From Pedobacter nyackensis (GTDB taxonomy: Bacteria > Bacteroidota > Bacteroidia > Sphingobacteriales > Sphingobacteriaceae): 64,000 bases of DNA. The stretch spans positions 50,423-114,422 of the forward strand of contig NZ_FWYB01000012.1 in assembly GCF_900176505.1 (NCBI RefSeq), in the 5' to 3' direction. A model generated the notes under the pieces. It did not search any database, was not told the origin of the DNA, and saw nothing but the letters and a program-made list of their open reading frames with translations. A program made the translations under genes and the position numbers. Positions 42,676 to 51,417 of the stretch are shown piece by piece; position 1 is the stretch's first letter; each line of letters begins with the position of its first letter.

Positions 42676-43561
42676 ATTTACCAATGGAGGAGTTTTTCCG
42701 ATATTGTTTTGGGGGAACCCCCATAGTATCAGTAAACAATCTTGAAAAATAATATTGATCATTAATTCCAACCTCTACTGCTATTTCATTAATTCGTAAC
42801 AACGAAAATTGCAATAATTGACATGCTTTTTGAATTTTTAGATAAATACAATATTCGATAGGTGCATACCCTGTTTTTTGTTTGAATAATAATGAAAAAT
42901 GCGATAAAGAAACACCAAGATAGGAGCACAACTGTTTTAATATAATCCTTTCCTTTATATGATTGTGCATATACTCGATTGCTTTTTCTGTTACATCATT
43001 ACTTTTCTGTGTAGGAATCGGAGAAAATCGGTCATCATATAAAAAAGAACCTAGAAAATGCCATGATAAGATACTCGCATAGCCAGCGGTATGCTTTCCA
43101 TACCCTTGTTCCAGATTGTCATAAATGGAATCAAATAACTTAATACGCTCATCACTAAATGCGACTTTATTTGTTTGCATCAAAACCTTTTGAAACAATT
43201 CTTCGGCCATTGGATCTGAAGTACTCCCTTTAAAATGCATCCAGTATATAGTCCAGGGATTTTTTTCATTTGAGCCATAAGCATGTGGAGTGCCTTGTGG
43301 AATAACCAGGAATTCATTTGCCTGTATAACAAATTCTTTGTCTTTTATTTTACACCAGCCATTTCCGGCAATACAATAGATAAGAATATGTTGCTGAGCA
43401 CCATTCTTCCGGTGACGATAATGAAATTCTGCTTTCGGGTAATAACCAAGATCTGTCGGATATAACAAATTATTAACAAGTGTTTGGTTAATTTTTTCTA
43501 CCGCTTTTAAAGGCAGTACAATAGCCCTTTGTCCTGTAAAACCTTCTTTCTTCTTTGTCAT
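42674..43561 (-). CDS. AraC family transcriptional regulator
   Basis: The start is placed at the internal Met (43561, MTKKKEGFTG), because the upstream 20 residues of the longer frame to 43621 are hydrophobic and not typical of the family. About 295 aa. The N-terminal half is a cupin-like sensor (FVIQANEFLVIPQGTPHAYG); the C-terminal half has two helix-turn-helix motifs (LKQLCSYLGVSLSHFSLLFKQKTGYAPIEY, INEIAVEVGINDQYYFSRLFTDTMGVPPKQYR, quoted as family blocks). It is divergent from the susC gene, 329 bp away, the usual placement for a locus-specific activator responding to a sugar ligand. Confidence 0.92.
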   Translation of the reverse strand: MTKKKEGFTGQRAIVLPLKAVEKINQTLVNNLLYPTDLGYYPKAEFHYRHRKNGAQQHILIYCIAGNGWCKIKDKEFVIQANEFLVIPQGTPHAYGSNEKNPWTIYWMHFKGSTSDPMAEELFQKVLMQTNKVAFSDERIKLFDSIYDNLEQGYGKHTAGYASILSWHFLGSFLYDDRFSPIPTQKSNDVTEKAIEYMHNHIKERIILKQLCSYLGVSLSHFSLLFKQKTGYAPIEYCIYLKIQKACQLLQFSLLRINEIAVEVGINDQYYFSRLFTDTMGVPPKQYRKNSSIGK

Positions 43562-43651
43562 CAGTAATAAACAATTGGATAAAACACTATTATAAGAAAA
43601 TAATCCATTAAAAAGAAACATTCGTCCATTTTTATATGTTCAATTCTCATT

Positions 43652-43659
43652 TAAATTTG
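43652..43659 (+). promoter_or_regulatory. -7 box candidate upstream of the second susC
   Basis: TAAATTTG matches TAnnTTTG, with TTTT in place of TTTG 19 nt upstream. It would give a leader of about 225 nt before susC. Moderate support only. Confidence 0.35.
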
Positions 43660-43695
43660 ATAAGCAAGAGGATAATACAAAATAAAACTAAATCG

Positions 43696-43890
43696 CGGAG
43701 GCTGACTCAACCTATACCTCTAAAATCAGATGAGGTAAATGCAGAATATATTATTGCTTTTTAAAAGAAAGGAGAATTAGCATATGAAGTAACTATTACA
43801 CCTAAAGCTTTAAAAAATTAAGCATGGAAAAAGCTTACGATTGAGATTTTAAAGAACATTACTTATACCAAAGAACCAAATATTAAATGT
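43696..43890 (+). pseudogene. possible worn-out coding remnant before susC
   Basis: Reading in phase with susC, the sequence encodes RRLTQPIPLKSDEVNAEYIIAF, a stop, KKGELAYEVTITPKALKN, a stop, then AWKKLTIEILKNITYTKEPNIK. The composition and residue order are protein-like despite two TAA codons. It could be the end of a deleted gene; it could also be a chance reading of an AT-rich leader. I did not recognise a family. Confidence 0.3.
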
Positions 43891-46800
43891 ATGAAATGTT
43901 ACGGAATTAGTTTATACAGGGCCTCCTGTATAAAAAATAAAATTATGTTGGTCATGAGCTTATCGCTCATTTTAATGGCCACATCAAATCTTCAGGCTAG
44001 TGCCGAAGCCAAGACTGGAAAGATTATACTAAGAGAGAAAAATACAAGGACCGTGGCACCCATCAGGGTTTCCGGTAAAGTTGTCGATCAAAAGGGCGCA
44101 CCTATGGTTGGAGTAAGCATAACTACTAAAGGAGTTAGCGGAGGTACTGTTTCCGATGTAAACGGTAATTATACTATTAATGTGCCTTCTGAGAATGCTG
44201 TGCTTATATTTCAGTTTCTGAGCTATGTTAAGCAGGAAATTACAGTAGGTAAGGCCGAAAATGATAAGAAAGTTATTAATGTAACTTTAAATGAAGATAC
44301 TAACGATTTAAATGAAGTTGTTGTAGTTGGCTATGGCACACAGAAAAAACATGCCGTTACAGGTGCTGTTGTAACTGCTGATTTAAAAACGTACGACAAA
44401 GTTCCGGTAAATAACATTTTGGAAGTACTAAAAGGTACTGTAGCCGGTCTGAATGTAGGTGAAGCCAATACCGCCGGTGGTGTACCGGGTGTTACCATTA
44501 GGGGGACGAATACTTCGGCAGCCGGAAACAGCCCATTGATTATTCTGGACGGTACTATTTTCGAAGGGTCAATGGCTGATATTTCTCCCTCTGATATTGA
44601 AAGTGCCACAATTTTGAAAGATGCAAGTGCCGCTGCGATATACGGCGCCCGTTCGGCAAACGGTGTAATTTTGATAGAATCAAAAAAGGGTGGTAGTATA
44701 AACGGCAAACCTAAGTTTGAGTTTCAATCAAGCTACGGTACCATAAGTGAACTGCAGCCATTAAAGGTATATGATGCACCTGGTTATATGCGTCACGTGT
44801 ATGATGTGATTAGAGACAATGGCACCAATATTACCTTTGAACAAGCGCCTAATTACCTGCAGGTTGGAGAGAAGAAAAATTATGACGCCACGCCCGACCA
44901 TGCTCCAACTTTAGTTGATCCATATAGTGTGTTCAGCCAGACAGGAAGAAATGTGAATACTGGCCTCAGCATTTCACAGCGGACCGATAAAATGAGCTAT
45001 TTTGTATCAGGTAACATGACTGATCAGCAAGGTGTGATCATTAATGATGCCTTTAAGCACTATTCCGTTCGTTTAAACCTGGAATCCAATGTCACTAACT
45101 GGCTCACATTAGGCGTTAGATCTTACTATAGTCACAGGAACTATCCGGACGCACGAATCTATGGTGTGGGCAGCGGCTCAAGCAGTCCTTATCTATTCAG
45201 TCCTTATGCTAATTTGTATAACGCTGATGGCACTTATAATATGTATCCTCAAACAACGACCTCGTTTATCAATCCATTTCTTGTGAGGGCAACGGAAGCT
45301 GAAAACAAAACCAATAACTTAAACGCCATCTTTAATGGTACCATTAAAGTGCCCTGGGTTAAGGGACTGACCTATACTGCCACGTATTCGAAAACCCTCA
45401 ATGGAAATGAAAACGGTTCATTCTACGGTTTAGATACTTATGAAGGTTTGGCACCTAAGGGTAAAGGATCAAGAAATTATTCCACTGCAAACAGCACACT
45501 TCTGGATCATCTGATAAAGTATAACCACACTTTTGGGGGTATACATAACGTAGATTTGACATTGCTGCATTCAGATCAGAAGAAAACATTCTCCGGAATG
45601 GGCGTCTCAGCAAGTGGTTTTGATAACGACCAGTTAGGAATGAATCGTTTACAGGCCGGATCCATTCAAAATGTATCTACCTCTGCATCAGAAAGTACAA
45701 ATATCGGTCAGATGGCAAGGCTTACTTATTCTTATAACAGTAAGTACTCTGTAACCGGTACGGTCCGTCATGATGGTTTTTCTGCTTTTTCAGCCAATCA
45801 CAAGTATGGCGATTTTGTATCAGTTGGTATGAACTGGAATATCATAGAGGAAAAATTTATGAAAAGTATTCCGGTAATTAATGCTTTGGCATTAAGGGCC
45901 TCTTACGGCACAAATGGTAATCAATCAATTGCTTCATACAGTACCTTATCCAAGATTTCAAATGGCTATTATTACTATCAGGGAGATGGTAGTTATACCT
46001 ATACCCAGGGGGTTAGTACGATAGGTAATGATGACTTGGTTTGGGAATCCACTACAGGACTGAACGCCGGAATTGATTTTGCAATTTTAAACAGCAGGCT
46101 AGCCGGTTCAATAGATGGTTATATGACAAGAACCAATAACCTGGCCTTCAATTTAAATCTTCCCGGAGCTTCTGGTTTTTCCGGTATTCTAGCTAATGCA
46201 GGTGAACTCCGTAACAAGGGACTGGAACTAAACCTGCGGTCTTTAAATGTGACCGGCAGGAAATTCAGTTGGAGAACGGAAGCAGCTTTTTCGCTAAACA
46301 GGAATAAATGGCAACATCTTTTAGGAGACCGTGATGGTGATGGTAAAGAGGATGATATTGTGGGTTCTAACCAATTTATAGGAAAGCCTTTGTCGGTAGT
46401 GTATGGCTATAAAGTTACCGGTATGTGGCAACAGGAAGATAAAGACAATGGAACGATCATGGCTGGTTTCCTGCCAGGGCATTATAAGCTGGAGGATGTA
46501 AATGGTGATGGGAAAATTACGTCCGACGCTGACCGTGTATTTATGGGGAACACCAATGCCAATTTCCGGTGGAGCTTAACCAACACTTTCAGCTATGGTA
46601 ATCTTTCGATGATGGTTTACTTAAATTCCATTTGGGGCGGTAATGGTTATTTTATCAACGGAGGTAATACCCCATGGGACGATGCTTATGCGAACAGAGC
46701 CGATATGAACCATCCTATATATGATTATTGGACACCTGAAAATCCGGGTGCCGAGTTTCCCAGACCCAGCTATAAAGATAAAGCGATTGCCAAAGCACCA

Positions 46801-47034
46801 AAATATTATGACAGGAGCTTTATACGTCTGCAGAAAGTTGCAGTAAGTTATGATGCATCCAAACATGTGAAAAAATATGGTGTCAATGGGTTAAATATTG
46901 CTCTCAGCGCCGACAATCTTGCTACTTATGCTCCTCATTGGATTGGTCTGGATGCAGCTACAGGTAACGGACTTACAGTGTCCTCCATTCCTTCGCTCAG
47001 GACTGTTTCTATGAACATTAATGTAAATTTTTAA
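43891..47034 (+). CDS. SusC/RagA-type TonB-dependent outer-membrane transporter
   Basis: The 1047-aa protein begins with a hydrophobic export segment (residues 16-33). It has a carboxypeptidase-like domain (VSGKVVDQKGAPMVGVSITTKG), a plug (LNEVVVVGYGTQKKHAVTGAVV, ILKDASAAAIYGARSANGVILIESKKG) and a barrel with the usual C-terminal SIPSLRTVSMNINVNF. It is the first gene of an eight-gene hydrolase/carrier operon and works with the SusD lipoprotein that follows 10 nt later. Sequence is clearly different from the SusC at 14074, so the two loci handle different ligands. Confidence 0.95.
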   Translation: MKCYGISLYRASCIKNKIMLVMSLSLILMATSNLQASAEAKTGKIILREKNTRTVAPIRVSGKVVDQKGAPMVGVSITTKGVSGGTVSDVNGNYTINVPSENAVLIFQFLSYVKQEITVGKAENDKKVINVTLNEDTNDLNEVVVVGYGTQKKHAVTGAVVTADLKTYDKVPVNNILEVLKGTVAGLNVGEANTAGGVPGVTIRGTNTSAAGNSPLIILDGTIFEGSMADISPSDIESATILKDASAAAIYGARSANGVILIESKKGGSINGKPKFEFQSSYGTISELQPLKVYDAPGYMRHVYDVIRDNGTNITFEQAPNYLQVGEKKNYDATPDHAPTLVDPYSVFSQTGRNVNTGLSISQRTDKMSYFVSGNMTDQQGVIINDAFKHYSVRLNLESNVTNWLTLGVRSYYSHRNYPDARIYGVGSGSSSPYLFSPYANLYNADGTYNMYPQTTTSFINPFLVRATEAENKTNNLNAIFNGTIKVPWVKGLTYTATYSKTLNGNENGSFYGLDTYEGLAPKGKGSRNYSTANSTLLDHLIKYNHTFGGIHNVDLTLLHSDQKKTFSGMGVSASGFDNDQLGMNRLQAGSIQNVSTSASESTNIGQMARLTYSYNSKYSVTGTVRHDGFSAFSANHKYGDFVSVGMNWNIIEEKFMKSIPVINALALRASYGTNGNQSIASYSTLSKISNGYYYYQGDGSYTYTQGVSTIGNDDLVWESTTGLNAGIDFAILNSRLAGSIDGYMTRTNNLAFNLNLPGASGFSGILANAGELRNKGLELNLRSLNVTGRKFSWRTEAAFSLNRNKWQHLLGDRDGDGKEDDIVGSNQFIGKPLSVVYGYKVTGMWQQEDKDNGTIMAGFLPGHYKLEDVNGDGKITSDADRVFMGNTNANFRWSLTNTFSYGNLSMMVYLNSIWGGNGYFINGGNTPWDDAYANRADMNHPIYDYWTPENPGAEFPRPSYKDKAIAKAPKYYDRSFIRLQKVAVSYDASKHVKKYGVNGLNIALSADNLATYAPHWIGLDAATGNGLTVSSIPSLRTVSMNINVNF

Positions 47035-47044
47035 GCAAATGATC

Positions 47045-48766
47045 ATGAAAAAGATATTTTTCTACTCCATTATATTCGCAACATTTGTTGCAAGCTCCTG
47101 CAAAAAACCCTTAACGGAGGAGCCGTTGGATTTTTACACACCTGAAAATTCATATACCAATAAGGCTCAGTTTGAATCAGCACTAGCGAATAGCTACCTA
47201 AGTATCAGATCTAATTTTTATGCTGCAACTGATGCGTACTCTAACTATGATATGCTTGGTCTTGATGTTGATCTGACCCATGTTGAATCAAATGCATCAG
47301 CTACCAAAGTACAGTATTTTGGATGGGCTACCATGAATTCAGATAATGGGTTTGCGGGCAAATGGTGGCCACGCTTGTATGCGCTTATCGCACAGTCGAA
47401 TACAATTATTGACAGGGCCGATGCCTCAGAAGCAAAATGGACTTCTGACGCGGAAAAAAATGCTATCGTTGGCGAAGCAAAATTTTTGCGGGCCTTTGCC
47501 TACCGGTTTTTAGCCAATATGTGGGGTGATGTACCATTGGTACTGAAAGAAACCAGGGTGCCAAAATTTGATTATACAAAATCTAAGCAGTTAGAAGTGT
47601 ACCAGCAATGTAAAGCCGATTTGGAATTTGCTGTGCAGTATATGCCTGCCATTGACCAGGTAAAGGGCGGCAGGGCACCCAGGGAGGCAGCTTATCATTT
47701 ATTATCGGAGATTAATATTTGTTTAAAAGATTATCCCGCGGCTATTACTGCAGCTACTGCAGTAATCTCAGGTGGAAAATGCAACCTGATGACCAGCCGG
47801 TTTGGCCTGAGTACAGGCTTTAAGTTTTCCGGTTATGATTACCGGGGGGCTGGCTTACCATGGGGTGATGTGTATTGGGACCTGTTCCAGGAAGGAAATA
47901 TGAACTGGAAAGAAGGTAACAAAGAAGCCATCTGGAATGTATCTCAGGATCCTACCATAAAAGGAGGGGATAATATCGATGTACATGCACAGGGAGGTTT
48001 CTTTGTAATGGACAGATGGTGGGGGCCTATTCCATGGCAGGCCAAGGATAAAAACAATGTATCTAACTGGTTAATGGATACATTAAGCGGCAGGCCGGTA
48101 GCTTCGTTAATTGTATCGGGTTATGCCGATAGTGTGATTTGGAAATACAAAGGTAATTTTAGCAGGGATTTACGTAATTCAGAATACAACATTCAACGTA
48201 CCTATTATTTTACTAATCCGGCCAGTGCTTATTATGGGCAGGCGATTACCAAAAGTAATGTGGATGCTTCAACGCTTGCTTTATGGGAGCCAAGATTAAC
48301 ACCTCATTTTAAGAAATTTATAAGACCCGTTCCAGTGGGCCTGGCAACAGATGCTTCGAGCAAACGTAAAAATGATAACGGACGTAACTGGAAAGACTGG
48401 TACATTATGCGTTTGGCTGAAACCTATTTGTTAAGGGCTGAAGCTAATATGCTGAAAGGTGATCTTACCGCTGCAGCAGCTGATATAAATGCGGTTCGCG
48501 GCAGAGCAAATGCAACCTCGGTAGCAGAAGGTGATGTAAATATGGATTTGATACTAGACGAAAGAGCCAGAGAATTGTACGGAGAGGAATTTAGATTAAA
48601 TACACTGATGCGAACCGGTAAGCTTGTGGAATATCTGAACAAGTATAACGGTTACTTGAAAGACAATGGACTGGTTGCTCCAGCCCGTGTGGCCAAATTG
48701 CCTATTCCACGCAAGGAAATTGAAGCTAATAAAGGTGCAGTTTTATTGAATAACGAGGGTTATTAA
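47045..48766 (+). CDS. SusD/RagB-type surface lipoprotein
   Basis: Start placed at the second Met (47045; MKKIFFYSIIF), with an equally possible Met two codons earlier (47039). The signal peptide ends FVASSC, a lipoprotein box with Cys as lipidation site. Typical family blocks are GEAKFLRAFAYRFLANMWGDVPLV, RLAETYLLRAEANMLKGDLTAAAADINAVRGRAN and LPIPRKEIEANKGAVLLNNEGY (quoted in pieces). At about 573 residues it is longer than the SusD at 12681, a normal size for polysaccharide-binding members with an extra loop region. Confidence 0.95.
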   Translation: MKKIFFYSIIFATFVASSCKKPLTEEPLDFYTPENSYTNKAQFESALANSYLSIRSNFYAATDAYSNYDMLGLDVDLTHVESNASATKVQYFGWATMNSDNGFAGKWWPRLYALIAQSNTIIDRADASEAKWTSDAEKNAIVGEAKFLRAFAYRFLANMWGDVPLVLKETRVPKFDYTKSKQLEVYQQCKADLEFAVQYMPAIDQVKGGRAPREAAYHLLSEINICLKDYPAAITAATAVISGGKCNLMTSRFGLSTGFKFSGYDYRGAGLPWGDVYWDLFQEGNMNWKEGNKEAIWNVSQDPTIKGGDNIDVHAQGGFFVMDRWWGPIPWQAKDKNNVSNWLMDTLSGRPVASLIVSGYADSVIWKYKGNFSRDLRNSEYNIQRTYYFTNPASAYYGQAITKSNVDASTLALWEPRLTPHFKKFIRPVPVGLATDASSKRKNDNGRNWKDWYIMRLAETYLLRAEANMLKGDLTAAAADINAVRGRANATSVAEGDVNMDLILDERARELYGEEFRLNTLMRTGKLVEYLNKYNGYLKDNGLVAPARVAKLPIPRKEIEANKGAVLLNNEGY

Positions 48767-48823
48767 TTAATACTCAAGATGTCTGTTCCTGTAAAGGACA
48801 GGCATCTTAATAATAGTTTTTCT

Positions 48824-50026
48824 ATGGAAACAAAATATAGATATAGTGTATTGCTATTTTTAACGATTGCTTTCTTCGGGACTAAGACCAGTGCTCAGCA
48901 ACCCATGAAGTCGTTAATTGCAGAAAATATGCAGCTGGCGGCCAGTCAGTATAAGTTGTTGGCAAAAAAGGTGCCTGCAGACCAAATGCCAAGGTATTAT
49001 GATCCGCAAAAAAATAAGTGGGGTAATAGCAATACCCAATGGTGGTGCAGTGGCTTTTATCCCGGCTCTTTGATGCTCATTTATGAATATACCAAGGATG
49101 AGGCCATCCTTAAGGAAGCAGAAAAGAAATTGGCAATTTTGGAGAAGGAAAAACACTATACTGGTAATCATGACCTTGGTTTTATGATGTATTGCAGCTT
49201 TGGTACGGCTTATCGGATTACCGGAAATCCTGCTTATAAAACTACTATTGATACAGCTGCCTTATCGCTGTCTACACGATACCGGCCAAATATTCAATCC
49301 ATTCAATCCTGGGATAGTAACGACAAGTTAAAATGTCCGGTTATTATCGACAATATGATGAATCTGGAGTTGCTGATGTGGGTGGCCCAGCAAGGCGGCG
49401 ATTCTAAATTAAAGGAGATTTCGCTTGCCCATGCCAACAGCACCCTGGAACGTCATTTCAGGCCCGATGGCAGTTCCTATCATGTATTGGATTATGATCC
49501 TGTTTCATCCAAGCTTATTCGTAAACTGACCTGGCAGGGGGCGGCTGATGAATCGGCCTGGAGCCGCGGACAATCCTGGGGATTTTATGGTTTTACTATG
49601 ATGTACCGCTTTACCAGGGATAAGCGCTATCTTGATCAGGCAAAGAAAATTGCCAGCTTTATTTTTACGCACCACAATCTGCCTGCCGACCTGGTGCCTT
49701 ATTGGGATTTTAATGCACCTGGTATTCCAGACACTTTCCGTGACGCCTCTTCCGCTGCAATCAATGCCTCAGCCTTGTTAGAGCTGGCGCAATATGTAAA
49801 CAAAAAAGAAGGTAAAGGCTATATCAGTCGAGCAGAAAAAATTATTCGTTCACTGTCTTCGGAAAAATACAGCGCAAAACCTGGTAAAAATGGTGGTTAT
49901 CTGCTTAAGCATTCAGTCGGCAATCTACCTTTCAACTCAGAAATTAATACAACCCTTACTTACGCAGATTATTATTTCCTTGAGGCAATGCAGCGCTATC
50001 AGCGATGGGTATTAAACATCAAGTAG
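48824..50026 (+). CDS. unsaturated glucuronyl hydrolase, GH88
   Basis: Start placed at 48824 because this Met precedes the signal peptide (YSVLLFLTIAFFGTKTSAQ); the longer frame to 48779 adds 15 residues. The enzyme resembles GH88 d-4,5-unsaturated beta-glucuronyl hydrolases, which finish the work of polysaccharide lyases. Typical blocks are WWCSGFYPGSLMLIYEYT, HDLGFMMYCSFGTAYRITGNP, CPVIIDNMMNLELL (catalytic Asp region) and ADESAWSRGQSWGFYGFTMMYR. A lyase is not visible in the window, so the unsaturated substrate must come from elsewhere, or the enzyme is used on other uronides. Confidence 0.9.
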   Translation: METKYRYSVLLFLTIAFFGTKTSAQQPMKSLIAENMQLAASQYKLLAKKVPADQMPRYYDPQKNKWGNSNTQWWCSGFYPGSLMLIYEYTKDEAILKEAEKKLAILEKEKHYTGNHDLGFMMYCSFGTAYRITGNPAYKTTIDTAALSLSTRYRPNIQSIQSWDSNDKLKCPVIIDNMMNLELLMWVAQQGGDSKLKEISLAHANSTLERHFRPDGSSYHVLDYDPVSSKLIRKLTWQGAADESAWSRGQSWGFYGFTMMYRFTRDKRYLDQAKKIASFIFTHHNLPADLVPYWDFNAPGIPDTFRDASSAAINASALLELAQYVNKKEGKGYISRAEKIIRSLSSEKYSAKPGKNGGYLLKHSVGNLPFNSEINTTLTYADYYFLEAMQRYQRWVLNIK

Positions 50027-50127
50027 TTTAGTCCATTATTTTTATTTGATAGTCTATTTTTTTCTGTAAAAAAGGATATATCTTCAATTTAATCTAAAAC
50101 TAAAACCTTCACACAATTACTAGAATA

Positions 50128-51372
50128 ATGACGCGAATAACTGCTTTAATACTATCCACTTTAATAGTCTCCATTGTTTTTTCTGCTCTTGGTCAGGAGA
50201 AAAGACAAAGTAAAACTGAACAGTATAACGGTCGTGAGTATTGGGTGTTTGTACTTGTAAAAATAGCAGATCCAGTGTTAAGGAACCTTAGTAATGGTCA
50301 ATTGCGTGCTAAAATGCCTGTAGACAATAAGGAAATAAAGCGTAAAGAGGTTGCGCATTTGGAAGCTTTTGGACGAACCCTTGCTGGTATTGCTCCATGG
50401 TTGGAGCTTGGCCCAGACCAAAGCACTGAGGGGAAACTTCGTACCACTTATATAGATTTAACCCGCAAGGCATTGGCTAATGCGGTTAATCCATCTTCGC
50501 CTGATTTCCTTAATTTCAGCTCAAAGCACGGCCAACAGCCTTTGGTTGACGCGGCATTTCTGGCTCAGGGATTATTACGTGGTTACACGCAATTGTGGGA
50601 GCCACTAGATCAGCAGACAAAAACGAATATGGTGAATGCCTTAAAAAGTTCGCGTAGCATCAAACCAGGCGAAAATAACTGGTTGTTATTTAGTGCGATG
50701 ATTGAAGCTTTTCTTATAAAGTCTGGAAATGAAGGAAACATAGAACCCATTGCTTATGCATTAAATAAACATGAAAAATGGTACAAAGGAGATGGAGCGT
50801 ACGGAGATGGGGCTGATTTTCATTGGGATTACTATAATAGTTTTGTGATTCAGCCTATGATACTTGACATCACCAAAGTGTTAAAAGAAAATGATAACGA
50901 TCAGATTATTACTTATGATAAAGCATTGAAACGAGCCCAAAGATATGCAGCTGTTCAAGAACGGATGATCTCGCCTGAAGGTACTTTCCCGCCAATTGGC
51001 CGTTCATTGGTTTATCGTTTTGGTGCTTTCCAGGTATTGTCGCAAGTGGCTTTACTTAAAGAACTACCAAAGGATGTTTCACCCGCACAGGTCCGTAGTG
51101 CTTTGTCGATGGTTATTCATCGTATGATTGTTGCGCCAAATACTTTTGATTCAGGGGGATGGCTAAAGGTTGGCCTCGTTGGCTATCAACCAAATATTGG
51201 CGAATACTATATCACTACTGGAAGCTTATACCTCTGTACAGTTGGGTTGTTGCCATTAGGGTTGCCTGCAAATGACCCATTTTGGACCAGCCTGGCTCAG
51301 GATTGGACAAGCAGGAAGGTTTGGAAAGGAATTGATTTGCCTGCTGATCACGCTTATAAGGAAGCAAATTAA
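50128..51372 (+). CDS. DUF2264 family secreted protein
   Basis: The 414-aa protein has a signal peptide (TALILSTLIVSIVFSALGQ) and the DUF2264 blocks: HLEAFGRTLAGIAPWLELG, FNFSSKHGQQPLVDAAFLAQGLLRG (as LNFSSKHGQQPLVD), NNWLLFSAMIEAF, YGDGADFHWDYYNSFVIQPM and SPEGTFPPIGRS. It is helical, six-hairpin-like. Such proteins sit in polysaccharide loci beside GH88 enzymes and probably act on uronic acid-containing glycans. I recall relatives reported as glucuronidases but cannot confirm that here. Periplasmic location. Confidence 0.85.
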   Translation: MTRITALILSTLIVSIVFSALGQEKRQSKTEQYNGREYWVFVLVKIADPVLRNLSNGQLRAKMPVDNKEIKRKEVAHLEAFGRTLAGIAPWLELGPDQSTEGKLRTTYIDLTRKALANAVNPSSPDFLNFSSKHGQQPLVDAAFLAQGLLRGYTQLWEPLDQQTKTNMVNALKSSRSIKPGENNWLLFSAMIEAFLIKSGNEGNIEPIAYALNKHEKWYKGDGAYGDGADFHWDYYNSFVIQPMILDITKVLKENDNDQIITYDKALKRAQRYAAVQERMISPEGTFPPIGRSLVYRFGAFQVLSQVALLKELPKDVSPAQVRSALSMVIHRMIVAPNTFDSGGWLKVGLVGYQPNIGEYYITTGSLYLCTVGLLPLGLPANDPFWTSLAQDWTSRKVWKGIDLPADHAYKEAN

Positions 51373-51417
51373 ACCTTCCTGAAAAAATTAGAGTTACAAT
51401 TTTTAAAGAAAAAATAG

